Positions 17,731-26,063 of a DNA stretch of 51,954 bases are shown here, one piece after another. Source of the DNA: Pseudomonas fluorescens (GTDB taxonomy: Bacteria > Pseudomonadota > Gammaproteobacteria > Pseudomonadales > Pseudomonadaceae); contig NZ_LACC01000039.1 in the NCBI RefSeq assembly GCF_000967965.1, forward strand, positions 5,761 through 57,714. The letters are read 5' to 3'. Below the pieces are notes generated by a model, which saw only the letters and a list, made by a program, of their open reading frames with translations, did no database searches and was not told the origin of the DNA. How positions within the stretch are numbered: position 1 is the stretch's first letter; every line of letters begins with the position of its first letter. The translations under genes were made by a program, and so were the position numbers.

Positions 17731-19077
17731 TTAGCGCCGAACCTGCTTCAGAGTCTCGGCAATCAAAAATGCCAGTTCCAGCGACTGATCGGCATTCATT
17801 CGTGGGTCGCAATGGGTGTGGTAGCGATCCGACAAGCCATCCTCGGTGATCGGTCGCGCACCACCGATGCACTCGGTCACGTTCTGCCCGGTCATTTCGA
17901 TGTGGATACCACCGGCATAACTGCCTTCGGCTTCGTGCACCTGGAAGAACTGCTTCACCTCGCCAAGGATTTGCGCAAAGTCGCGGGTCTTGTAGCCGCT
18001 GCTGGCCTTGATGGTGTTGCCGTGCATCGGGTCGGAACTCCACAGCACTTGCTTGCCTTCGCGCTGGACGGCGCGGATCAGCTGCGGCAAGTGATCGCCG
18101 ACCTTGTTCGCGCCCATCCGCGCGATCAGGTTCAGGCGACCCGGATCGTTCTGCGGGTTGAGAACGTCGATCAAGCGAATCAGGTCATCGGGGTTCATGC
18201 TCGGGCCGACCTTGACCCCGATCGGGTTGTTCACCCCGCGCAGGAATTCGACATGGGCGCCGTCCAGTTGGCGGGTGCGGTCGCCGATCCACAGCATGTG
18301 GGCCGAGCAGTCGTAGTAGTCGTTGGTCAGGCTGTCGCGACGCACGAAGGCTTCTTCGTAGTTCAGCAGCAGCGCTTCGTGGGCGGTGAAGAAACTGGTC
18401 TCGCGCAGTTGTGGCGAGGTGTCCATGCCACAAGCGCGCATGAACGCCAGGGTTTCATCGATGCGGTCGGCCAGGTGGCTGTACTTTTCCGCCAGCGCCG
18501 AGTTGGCGATGAAGTCCAGGTTCCACTTGTGCACCTGATGCAGATCGGCAAAACCGCCCTGGGCGAACGCGCGCAACAGGTTCAGGGTAGCGGTGGACTG
18601 GTGATAGGACTGCAGCAGGCGTTCCGGGTCCGGCACGCGGCTTTTTTTGTCGAAGCCGATGCCATTGACGATATCGCCGCGGTAGGCGGGCAAGGTCACG
18701 CCATCGATGGTTTCGTCGTTGGCCGAACGCGGTTTGGCGAACTGCCCGGCCATGCGCCCGACCTTGACCACCGGACAGCCGGCGGCAAAAGTCATCACGA
18801 TCGCCATCTGCAACAACACCTTGAAGGTGTCGCGGATTTTCGCCGCGGAGAATTCGGCGAAGCTTTCAGCACAGTCGCCACCCTGCAACAGAAACGCGCG
18901 GCCCTGGGTCACCTCGGCAAACTGACGGCGCAACTCCCGGGCTTCGCCGGCAAACACCAGCGGCGGATAGCTGGCCAGGGTCTGCTCGACCTGCTGCAAA
19001 TGCGCGGCATCAGGGTATTGGGGTTGTTGCTGGATCGGCAAGGCGCGCCAGCTGTCAGGGCTCCAGGGTTGGCTCAT
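17731..19077 (-). CDS. DAHP synthase, class II (plant-like)
   Basis: It catalyses the same first shikimate step as the class I enzyme at 2558-3634 but belongs to the unrelated class II (about 448 residues). Class II motifs are visible: FLLQGGDCAESF near residues 73-84, MARMG/LIARMGANKV, VLWSSDPMHGNT and the GGIHIEMTGQNVTECIGG block. ATG 19077 gives the common MSQPWSPDSW start. The neighbourhood is not a phenazine cluster, so it is a housekeeping enzyme rather than a PhzC-type one. Confidence 0.93.
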   Translation of the reverse strand: MSQPWSPDSWRALPIQQQPQYPDAAHLQQVEQTLASYPPLVFAGEARELRRQFAEVTQGRAFLLQGGDCAESFAEFSAAKIRDTFKVLLQMAIVMTFAAGCPVVKVGRMAGQFAKPRSANDETIDGVTLPAYRGDIVNGIGFDKKSRVPDPERLLQSYHQSTATLNLLRAFAQGGFADLHQVHKWNLDFIANSALAEKYSHLADRIDETLAFMRACGMDTSPQLRETSFFTAHEALLLNYEEAFVRRDSLTNDYYDCSAHMLWIGDRTRQLDGAHVEFLRGVNNPIGVKVGPSMNPDDLIRLIDVLNPQNDPGRLNLIARMGANKVGDHLPQLIRAVQREGKQVLWSSDPMHGNTIKASSGYKTRDFAQILGEVKQFFQVHEAEGSYAGGIHIEMTGQNVTECIGGARPITEDGLSDRYHTHCDPRMNADQSLELAFLIAETLKQVRR

Positions 19078-19227
19078 CACGGTCTCTAGTGTTTTCGCTC
19101 GGACGTCCATGTTATCAGCAAATTAGTGCGTGACCTGTTCCTGTCGCTTCGCCGACAATCTCGCCTTTGCCGCTCTCTACCCGCGGTGTTATTGCGTTGC
19201 CGGCCCCGGTGACGATCAGGAGATGAA

Positions 19228-19983
19228 ATGACTGAGGAGCGCGTCGAGCATCTGCTCGCCGAGGTACAGGACGAGTTCGGCGTGATTCGTGTGCTGGAAG
19301 TGGCCGATTACCGTTTTCTCGAGTTCGGTGATGCCATCGAGCAAAGCTGCGTGTTCACGGCCGATCCGAGCTGGCTCGAGTACGATTACACCCGGGCGAT
19401 GCTGATCGGCGCGCTGTGCCACGAGCAACCGGAAAGTGCGCTGTTTCTTGGTCTAGGCGCCGGTACGCTGACCCAGGCCTGCCTCAAGTTCCTGCCGCTG
19501 GAAGATGTCGAAGCCATCGAGCTACGCCCGGACGTACCGCGCCTGGCCATTGAATATCTGGGGCTGGATGACGATCCGCGCCTGTACATCCGCATTGGCG
19601 ATGCGCTGGAGCTGCTGGACACCGCCGAATCGGCGGACCTGATTTTCGTCGACCTTTATACCGACGTCGGTCCGGGTGTCGGGCATCTGGCCTGGAGCTT
19701 TCTGGAAAACTGCCAGAAGCGATTGAATCCGGGTGGTTGGCTGGTCATCAATCAGTGGGCTACCGATGATGGTAAACCCCTGGGCGCCGCCTTGTTGCGC
19801 GGTTTGTATCACCGACATTACTGGGAACTACCGGTGAAGGAGGGCAACGTGATTCTGATCGTGCCGTCGGAGCTGGACCAGGAACTGGACATGGACGGCC
19901 TGATCGCCCGTGCCGAAGCGCTGGCGCCGCGGTTGGGGTATTCGTTGCAGTCGTTGATCAAGTGCATTCGTCCGGCCACCTGA
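19228..19983 (+). CDS. Spermidine-synthase-like methyltransferase-fold protein
   Basis: A 251-residue protein of the polyamine synthase fold. The Rossmann motif is FLGLGAGTLTQACLKFLP (about residues 71-88), then EAIELRPDV and the active-site-like strand DLIFVDLYTD. The Asp after DLIFVD is where aminopropyltransferases deprotonate the amine. It lacks the N-terminal beta-barrel of classical SpeE and has no speD neighbour, so activity is uncertain. AGGAGAT lies just before ATG 19228. Confidence 0.78.
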   Translation: MTEERVEHLLAEVQDEFGVIRVLEVADYRFLEFGDAIEQSCVFTADPSWLEYDYTRAMLIGALCHEQPESALFLGLGAGTLTQACLKFLPLEDVEAIELRPDVPRLAIEYLGLDDDPRLYIRIGDALELLDTAESADLIFVDLYTDVGPGVGHLAWSFLENCQKRLNPGGWLVINQWATDDGKPLGAALLRGLYHRHYWELPVKEGNVILIVPSELDQELDMDGLIARAEALAPRLGYSLQSLIKCIRPAT

Positions 19984-19999
19984 AAGTTGGTGAGATGAC

Positions 20000-20148
20000 T
20001 GTGGCGAGGGGGCTTGTCGGACCGCCGCACCGCCCCGTTCGGCTGCGCAGCAGTCGTGTTTCTGGCTGGCGCGGTGTGTCCGAGTGAGCTAGGTGCAGGG
20101 ATTTGGGGACCGCTTCGCGGTCCAACGGGGGCAATCCCCCTCGCCACA
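20000..20148. repeat. Repeat with inverted ends TGTGGCGAGGGG / CCCCTCGCCACA
   Basis: A perfect 12-base inverted repeat bounds about 149 bases. Inside is a further GGACCGC/GCGGTCC hairpin. The ends are typical of a dispersed Pseudomonas intergenic repeat. It separates convergent genes. Confidence 0.7.
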
Positions 20149-20157
20149 AAGTTTATG

Positions 20158-20949
20158 TCAGCAACCCTTGAATACTCCAGGCCGCCGCTCCACCATCGAC
20201 CGCACACCTTCCTTGACGTCCTCGCTGGCCATCAACTTCCTGACCAGCAGCGGCAACGCCTTTGCCGCCGCGTTTTCCCCTTCATAACGGGCCTGTCGCG
20301 CAGACATCAGCGTCGCCTGCACCCCAAGCGGTGCCTGCCGGGCGATCCGCTCGGCCAGTTCAATCGCCCGGGGCAGCAAGTCTTCACTGGCCATGACCTC
20401 CTGCACCAGACCCAGGTGCAAGGCATCACGGGCGTCGAATTCATCACCGGTCAATAACCAGCGCATGGCATTTCCCCAGCCGGAGACTTGATGCAGACGC
20501 AGGGTGGCGCCGCCGAATGGGAAGAGCCCGCGTTGCACTTCCATCTGCGCGAACCGGGTGTTGCTGGCGCACAGGTTGATGTCGGCGGCCAACATCAATT
20601 CGATGCCGATGGTCAGGCAATAGCCCTGGGCGGCGACGATCACCGGTTTGCTGACCCTGGGGCCTGCGAACACCCCCCACGGATCACAGCCGCCGGGCGG
20701 AACCTGCCAGCCATCTGCCAGAGTGACGCTGGCATTGACCAGGTCGAGCCCGGCAGTGAAGTGCTCGCCATGAGCGAACACCACCGCCACCCGCGCCTCG
20801 CTGTCGGCTTCGAACTCGCCATAGGCCAGGCTCAACGCGTTGAGCAGGTCGAGATCGAAGGCATTGCGCTTGGCCACCCGATCCAGACCGATCAGGAACA
20901 CATGACCATGCCGTTCGCGGCTGACTCGACTGGAGTTGGGCTGATTCAT
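20158..20949 (-). CDS. Crotonase / enoyl-CoA hydratase-isomerase family protein
   Basis: A 263-residue crotonase fold. Visible motifs are HGEHFTAGLDL (first oxyanion-hole strand, about residues 65-75) and PVIVAAQGYCLTIGIELMLAADINLCA (second, about 100-126). The C-terminal trimerisation helices with MERRPGVFKG are intact. The usual catalytic Glu pair is not obvious, so hydratase versus isomerase cannot be settled. It is divergent from deaD. Confidence 0.85.
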   Translation of the reverse strand: MNQPNSSRVSRERHGHVFLIGLDRVAKRNAFDLDLLNALSLAYGEFEADSEARVAVVFAHGEHFTAGLDLVNASVTLADGWQVPPGGCDPWGVFAGPRVSKPVIVAAQGYCLTIGIELMLAADINLCASNTRFAQMEVQRGLFPFGGATLRLHQVSGWGNAMRWLLTGDEFDARDALHLGLVQEVMASEDLLPRAIELAERIARQAPLGVQATLMSARQARYEGENAAAKALPLLVRKLMASEDVKEGVRSMVERRPGVFKGC

Positions 20950-21127
20950 GTGGCTGTCCTCGGTGTGGGAAAGGCGTGCCAGACCGGCGGTCTACACGGC
21001 AAAGGGTGAACCGTTTTAGCGCCATAACCCGCAAGGCCGGGCCTTTGAAAAGTAGACGGCTGATCGATTATTCGCAAAGCCTGTTACACAACGGTGTATC
21101 CGGTGGATTTCCGATAAAAAAAGCTCC

Positions 21128-21371
21128 CTTTTTGGGTGAATTCCGGTATAGTGCGCGCCGGCCTTTAACCGGGCCGCGTTTAGGTAGCGCAATTCCCCGA
21201 AGCCAGCTTCGGCTGCACGTCCGCCCAGCGGACTCTCCCTTGACGATTCTTTTCATTCATTCGTTTTCGCAAATCCCCGCCGACAAAGCTGCCAGGGCGA
21301 CTCTTGAGTCTCAACACGGCACGCGCAGCTTTGGAGCATGGGTCTTTGCGGATGCACTTAGAGGCAGACCC
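21128..21371 (+). promoter_or_regulatory. deaD promoter region and long 5' leader
   Basis: A TATAGT box at 21147-21152 (context GGTATAGTGCGCGCC) is a good -10 candidate; the -35 is weak. The start codon is about 210 bases further on, leaving a leader of about 200 bases with no gene. Cold-induced helicase genes often have such leaders, so post-transcriptional control is plausible but inferred. Confidence 0.55.
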
Positions 21372-23045
21372 ATGACCCAGGAAACCGGCGGCTTCGCCGC
21401 TTTTAATCTTAATCCGAATATTCTTGCAGCCGTCACCGCGACTGGCTACGAAGAGCCATCGGCTATTCAGCAGCAATCGATCCCGATCATCATGGCCGGT
21501 CACGACATGATTGGTCAGGCGCAAACCGGTACGGGTAAAACCGCTGCGTTCGCCCTGCCGATCCTGCATCGCATCGATCCTGCAAAGCGCGAACCGCAAG
21601 CCCTGATCCTGGCTCCAACTCGTGAGTTGGCGCTACAAGTTGCAACCGCTTTCGAAACCTATGCCAAGCAAATGCCGGGCGTAACTGTTGTGGCTGTCTA
21701 CGGCGGCGCGCCGATGGGCCCACAGCTGAAAGCAATCCGTAATGGCGCACAGATCGTTGTCGCCACTCCGGGCCGTCTGTGCGACCACCTGCGTCGCGAC
21801 GAAAAAGTACTGGCGACCGTGAACCACCTGGTTCTCGACGAAGCCGACGAAATGCTCAAACTGGGCTTCATGGACGACCTGGAAGTTATCTTCAAGGCCT
21901 TGCCTGTCACCCGTCAGACCGTATTGTTCTCGGCCACCCTGCCGCAGTCGATCCGTGCCATTGCTGAACGCCACCTGCGCGATCCGCAACACGTGAAGAT
22001 CCAGACCAAGACCCAGACCGTTACCGCGATCGAACAGGCTCACCTGTTGGTTCACGCTGACCAGAAGACTTCCGCCGTTCTCAGCTTGCTGGAAGTGGAA
22101 GATTTCGACGCCCTGATCATGTTCGTGCGTACCAAGCAAGCGACCCTGGACCTGGCCAGTGCCCTGGAAGCCAAAGGCTACAAAGCCGCTGCGCTGAACG
22201 GTGACATCGCCCAGAACCAACGTGAGCGCGTGATCGAGTCCCTCAAGGATGGCCGTCTGGACATCGTTGTGGCGACCGACGTTGCTGCTCGTGGTCTGGA
22301 CGTTCCGCGCATTACTCACGTGTTCAACGTTGACATGCCGTACGACCCAGAGTCCTACGTTCACCGTATCGGCCGTACCGGCCGTGCCGGTCGTGAAGGT
22401 CGTGCACTGCTGCTGGTGACTCCGCGTGAGCGCCGCATGCTGCAAGTGATCGAGCGTGTAACCGGTCAAAAGGTTGCTGAAGTTCGCCTGCCGGACGCTC
22501 AAGCCGTTCTGGATGCGCGCATCAAGAAACTGACCAACAGCCTGTCGCCGCTGGTTGCTGATGCCGAATCGACTCATGGCGATCTGCTGGATCGTCTGAC
22601 CGCCGACATCGGTTGCACCCCGCGTGCCCTGGCCGCTGCTCTGCTGCGCAAGGCTACCAACGCTCAAGCGCTGACCCTGGCCGCTATCGAGAAAGAACGT
22701 CCACTGGTGCCGAACAATGCACCGCGTGGCGATCGTCCAGAGCGTTCCGGTGATCGTCCTGAGCGTGGCGACCGCGAGCGTCGTGCTCCGATGCCACTGG
22801 GCGAAGGCCGTGCACGTTGCCGTACCGCGCTGGGCGCGCGTGACGGTATCGCTGCCAAGAACCTGCTGGGCGCCATCCTCAACGAAGGTGGTCTGGCGCG
22901 TGAAGCGATCGGTCGCATCCAGGTGCGTGACAGCTTCAGCCTCGTCGAGCTGCCGGAAGATGGTCTAGAGAAGTTGCTGACCAAGCTGAAGGACACTCGC
23001 GTTGCCGGCAAGCAGTTGAAGCTGCGTCGCTACCGCGAAGATTGA
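21372..23045 (+). CDS. deaD: ATP-dependent DEAD-box RNA helicase (DeaD/CsdA type)
   Basis: The helicase unwinds structured RNA in ribosome assembly and mRNA turnover, especially in the cold. All core motifs are present: Q motif with GYEEPSAIQQQSIP, AQTGTGKT, VLDEADEML, SAT, and the C-terminal ATDVAARGLDVPRI and HRIGRTGRAGR. After a basic linker rich in RPERSGDRPERGDR, a DbpA-like RNA-binding domain ends the 557-residue protein. ATG 21372 begins MTQETGGFAAFNL; the open frame continues upstream without a good start. Confidence 0.95.
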   Translation: MTQETGGFAAFNLNPNILAAVTATGYEEPSAIQQQSIPIIMAGHDMIGQAQTGTGKTAAFALPILHRIDPAKREPQALILAPTRELALQVATAFETYAKQMPGVTVVAVYGGAPMGPQLKAIRNGAQIVVATPGRLCDHLRRDEKVLATVNHLVLDEADEMLKLGFMDDLEVIFKALPVTRQTVLFSATLPQSIRAIAERHLRDPQHVKIQTKTQTVTAIEQAHLLVHADQKTSAVLSLLEVEDFDALIMFVRTKQATLDLASALEAKGYKAAALNGDIAQNQRERVIESLKDGRLDIVVATDVAARGLDVPRITHVFNVDMPYDPESYVHRIGRTGRAGREGRALLLVTPRERRMLQVIERVTGQKVAEVRLPDAQAVLDARIKKLTNSLSPLVADAESTHGDLLDRLTADIGCTPRALAAALLRKATNAQALTLAAIEKERPLVPNNAPRGDRPERSGDRPERGDRERRAPMPLGEGRARCRTALGARDGIAAKNLLGAILNEGGLAREAIGRIQVRDSFSLVELPEDGLEKLLTKLKDTRVAGKQLKLRRYRED

Positions 23046-23074
23046 TCCGCTCTCGGGCTGATTGATCGAACATG

Positions 23075-23106
23075 AAAAATCCCCGACTGGTTCGGGGATT
23101 TTTTTT
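23075..23106 (+). terminator. Rho-independent terminator of deaD
   Basis: AAAATCCCCGA pairs with TCGGGGATTTT across a short loop and is followed by eight T. It also lies downstream of the convergent dioxygenase gene. Confidence 0.88.
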
Positions 23107-23128
23107 GCCTGCGAAACAGCCCTGTGCT

Positions 23129-23896
23129 TCAGCCGAAGCGGTAGATGTCCATGCCCAGTGCACCCATGGTGAAGCCCTGGTGGGCAACGCTGAACGGCCC
23201 GCCGGCGGCGCGGGCAAAGTAAAGTGGCAACAAGTGTTCGTCGCTGGGATGGTTGCGCACAGCATTCGGTGCTTGCGCGCGGTAGTCGTGCAATGCGGCT
23301 TCGTCATTCGCTGCGAGTTTGTCGATCATCCAGTCGCGAAATGCCTGGGCCCAGGGCTCAACGCTCTCGGGGCCGGCATGCCAGTCCAGTTCCCGCAGGT
23401 TGTGAGTGATGCTGCCGGAGCCGATCAGCAGGACGCCTTGCTCACGCAGGCTGGCCAGCGCGTGGCCAACGCGGGTCTGTAGGGCAGGGCCGCCACGGGT
23501 GGGCAGCGAAACCTGGACAATCGGGATGTCTGCCTGCGGATACATCAGCGATAACGGCACCCAGACGCCATGGTCGAAAGGCCGATTGCTGTCGATACGT
23601 ACTGGAAAACCAGCGGATTTCAATAACTCGGCAACCTCTGTGGCGAGTGATGGGTCGCCGGGAGCCGGGTACTGGACTTCGAACAGGGCTTTGGGAAAAC
23701 CGCCGAAGTCATGCCAGGTTTCCGGTTGTGGATTGCCGCTGACCAACAGCTCATTGCTTTCCCAGTGCGCAGACACAATCACGATGGCTTTTGGCTTCGG
23801 TATCTCGGCGGCCAGGCGGGTGAGTGCCGGCCCGCTGGCGCCGGGTTCCAGGGCGAGCATGGGGGAGCCGTGGGATATGTACAGGCTGGGGAACAT
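23129..23896 (-). CDS. DODA-type extradiol ring-cleavage dioxygenase (YgiD family)
   Basis: Members use a metal to cleave catechol-type rings such as DOPA. The 255-residue protein has ISHGSPMLALEPG at the N-terminus, with a metal-ligand His, then IVSAHWESN (about residues 40-48), SITHNLRELDW and EHLLPLYFARAAGG, giving further His ligands. The physiological substrate is unknown. It is transcribed alone toward the deaD terminator. Confidence 0.85.
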   Translation of the reverse strand: MFPSLYISHGSPMLALEPGASGPALTRLAAEIPKPKAIVIVSAHWESNELLVSGNPQPETWHDFGGFPKALFEVQYPAPGDPSLATEVAELLKSAGFPVRIDSNRPFDHGVWVPLSLMYPQADIPIVQVSLPTRGGPALQTRVGHALASLREQGVLLIGSGSITHNLRELDWHAGPESVEPWAQAFRDWMIDKLAANDEAALHDYRAQAPNAVRNHPSDEHLLPLYFARAAGGPFSVAHQGFTMGALGMDIYRFG

Positions 23897-23998
23897 GAAT
23901 GAGCTCCTGAGAGTTAAGATGCAACATCTTCAGTCAGATCATTAATCTAAATCTAATATAAGTTTTAGGGTGTTTTGATCGAATTTTCGGGGTTATTT

Positions 23999-24655
23999 AT
24001 GCAGCCGGAGTTTTGGCACAAGAAATGGGCGGCGAACCAGATCGGCTTTCACCTGCCGCAGGTGAACCCTCATCTGAAGCGGTTCTGGCCAGCGTTAAGC
24101 CTTGAAGAAGGCGCACGCGTGTTGGTGCCGTTATGTGGAAAAAGCCTGGATTTGCTATGGCTCGCCCATCAAGGCCATGAGGTCTTGGGAGTCGAGCTGT
24201 CGGAAAAAGCCGTCGAGGAGTTTTTCAGCGAGCATGGCTTTGATCCCGCCGTCAGCGAGCAGGGGCCGTTCAAGGTTTATCGGGCGGGCTCCATTGAGCT
24301 GTGGTGCGGCGATTTCTTCGAGCTGACGGCAGGCGATGCTGCCGATTGCTCCGCACTTTATGATCGCGCGGCGTTGATCGCGCTGCCGGCGGAAATGCGA
24401 GAGCGTTACGCCGCCCATTTGAAGCGGATTCTGCCGAAGGAGTCCCTTGGCCTGTTGATCACCCTGGACTATGACCAGGCGCAAATGCCCGGCCCGCCGT
24501 TTGCTGTACTCGATGATGAGGTGCGGCGGTTGTTCGGGGACTCATGGGCGCTGAAGATCCTGGAAGATCAGGATGTGTTGAGCGAGAGCGGGAAATTCCT
24601 GGAGGCGGGTGTCACGCGGCTGGAGGAGCGGGTGTATCGGGTTTCCAGTCGGTAA
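23999..24655 (+). CDS. tpm: Thiopurine S-methyltransferase (TPMT family)
   Basis: Bacterial TPMT methylates thiopurines and can methylate selenium and tellurium oxyanions, using S-adenosylmethionine. ATG 23999 begins MQPEFWHKKWAANQIGFHLP, the family start, giving 218 residues. The SAM-binding motif is RVLVPLCGKSLDLLWLAHQGHEVLGVELS (about residues 38-66). The upstream region is AT-rich and has no clear ribosome binding site. Confidence 0.92.
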   Translation: MQPEFWHKKWAANQIGFHLPQVNPHLKRFWPALSLEEGARVLVPLCGKSLDLLWLAHQGHEVLGVELSEKAVEEFFSEHGFDPAVSEQGPFKVYRAGSIELWCGDFFELTAGDAADCSALYDRAALIALPAEMRERYAAHLKRILPKESLGLLITLDYDQAQMPGPPFAVLDDEVRRLFGDSWALKILEDQDVLSESGKFLEAGVTRLEERVYRVSSR

Positions 24656-24679
24656 TAGTGGCTGGCTTTGCTGGCCTCA

Positions 24680-24770
24680 TCGCGAGCGAGCTCGCTCCCA
24701 CAGTTGATCGGGTTGAACCACAAGATTTTCGGTCGGCCCCAATCCCATGTGGGAGCGAGCCTGCTCGCAA
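24680..24770. repeat. Two inverted REP elements
   Basis: TCGCGAGCGAGCTCGCTCCC plus ACA at 24680-24702 and TGTGGGAGCGAGCCTGCTCG plus CAA at 24748-24770 form an imperfect REPIN-like pair. It is the same REP class as at 17654-17715, again between convergent genes. Confidence 0.85.
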
Positions 24771-24805
24771 AGGGGCCCTGAAAACATCGAAACATTCCAG
24801 CAGAC

Positions 24806-24836
24806 AAAAAAAGGCCCGCATCGCTGCGGGCCTTTT
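24806..24836 (-). terminator. Rho-independent terminator of htpX
   Basis: GGCCCGCA pairs with TGCGGGCC around TCGC, with an A run on the left (T run on the minus strand) and TTTT on the right. It could work in both directions. Confidence 0.85.
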
Positions 24837-24856
24837 CATTTTTGCTGTGAAGTCTC

Positions 24857-25747
24857 TTAGCTCCGACGACGAGCCAGAGCGTCGATACGCTCTTCCAGCG
24901 GCGGGTGGCTCATGAACATGCGAGCGAACCCTTGCTTGATGCCACCGTTGATGCCGAAGGCGTTCAGGGTGTCGGGCATGTGCACCGGGAGCCCTTGTTC
25001 CGCCCGCAGGCGTTGCAGGGCGCCAATCATCGCGGCGGTGCCGGCCAGGTTTGCACCGGCTTCGTCGGCACGGAATTCGCGCTTGCGCGAGAACCACATG
25101 ACGATGGCGCTGGCCAGGATGCCCAGAACCAGTTCGGCGAAGATGGTCGCCACGTAGTAGGCAATGCCCTGGCCTTCTTCGTTCTTGAAGATCACCTTGT
25201 CGACGAAATTGCCGATGATCCGTGCGAAGAACATCACGAAGGTGTTCACCACGCCTTGGATCAACGCCAGGGTAACCATGTCGCCATTGGCTACGTGGCC
25301 GATTTCGTGGGCCAGGACGGCTTTCACTTCATCCGGCGAGAAGCGCTCGAGCAAACCCTGGCTGACCGCGACCAATGCGTCGTTCTTGTTCCAGCCGGTG
25401 GCGAAGGCGTTCGCCTCGTAGGCCGGGAAGATACCGACTTCGGGCATCTTGATCCCGGCTTCGCGGGACAGTTGCTCGACGGTTTGCAGCAGCCATTGCT
25501 CGTGACGGGTGCGTGGCTGGGTGATGATCTGGGTGCTGGTGCTCATCTTCGCCATCCACTTGGAGATGAACAGCGAGAACAAGGAACCTGCGAAACCAAA
25601 GACCGCACAGAAGATCAGCAGCTGATTGAGGTTGAGGTCAACCCCATTGGCCGCCATGAACCCGTTGAAGCCGAAAAGGCTCAGGGTGATGCTGGCAATC
25701 AGCACGACCGCCAGGTTAGTGGCCAAGAACAGCAGGATGCGCATCAT
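24857..25747 (-). CDS. htpX: Membrane zinc metalloprotease HtpX
   Basis: HtpX is a heat-shock inner-membrane protease that works with FtsH on misfolded membrane proteins. The 296-residue protein starts with two hydrophobic spans (about residues 4-22 and 38-58). It has the zinc motif VLAHEIGHVANGD (about 140-152), two more spans, and the third ligand region REFRADEAGANLAG. GAGGAG lies 12 bases before ATG 25747. A heat-shock-type promoter candidate lies upstream. Confidence 0.96.
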   Translation of the reverse strand: MMRILLFLATNLAVVLIASITLSLFGFNGFMAANGVDLNLNQLLIFCAVFGFAGSLFSLFISKWMAKMSTSTQIITQPRTRHEQWLLQTVEQLSREAGIKMPEVGIFPAYEANAFATGWNKNDALVAVSQGLLERFSPDEVKAVLAHEIGHVANGDMVTLALIQGVVNTFVMFFARIIGNFVDKVIFKNEEGQGIAYYVATIFAELVLGILASAIVMWFSRKREFRADEAGANLAGTAAMIGALQRLRAEQGLPVHMPDTLNAFGINGGIKQGFARMFMSHPPLEERIDALARRRS

Positions 25748-25789
25748 GGTTGTAGAAATCTCCTCAAGCTAAAGATGTAGCGTACTGCG

Positions 25790-25825
25790 GGGTATATAAG
25801 GTGCTGCACCGGGGTATTCAACCGG
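25790..25825 (-). promoter_or_regulatory. Possible sigma-32-type promoter of htpX
   Basis: On the minus strand CCCGGTTGAA is followed after about 15 bases by CCTTATATACCCC. This resembles the heat-shock consensus CCCTTGAA / CCCCATnTA, with a good -35 and a moderate -10. htpX is a heat-shock gene in other bacteria. Confidence 0.4.
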
Positions 25826-26022
25826 GTGACTATTTCAAACTGTGTCCTACGGCGACAGTCTAGCTGCTTGCAGGGCATTTCCGACAAGTGTGCGGGAAGT
25901 GTTTGTCAGTCAATTCGTGTCGAAGGCCCCGCCTTTGTTAGGCGCGAGCAGGCAAGGTGATATCCGCCAACGGGCAAAGGGGCAGCCAGTGGCGCAATGC
26001 AAACAAATGTTGCCGGATGAAT

Positions 26023-26054
26023 CACCGTGCGACGTTCGGTGACGTCGCACGGTG
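26023..26054 (-). terminator. Perfect 12-base hairpin after the alaA-type gene
   Basis: CACCGTGCGACG at 26023-26034 pairs fully with CGTCGCACGGTG at 26043-26054, loop TTCGGTGA. It begins 10 bases beyond the aminotransferase stop. It has no T run, so it may be a processing or stabilising hairpin rather than an intrinsic terminator. Confidence 0.5.
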
Positions 26055-26063
26055 ACAGATCGC

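Noticed and set aside
17731..19077. Phenazine biosynthesis PhzC
   Set aside because: Class II DAHP synthase alone; no other phz gene nearby.
20976..21371. N-terminal extension of deaD
   Set aside because: The frame is open but has no start with a binding site, low coding character and a promoter inside; MTQETGG at 21372 is the family start.
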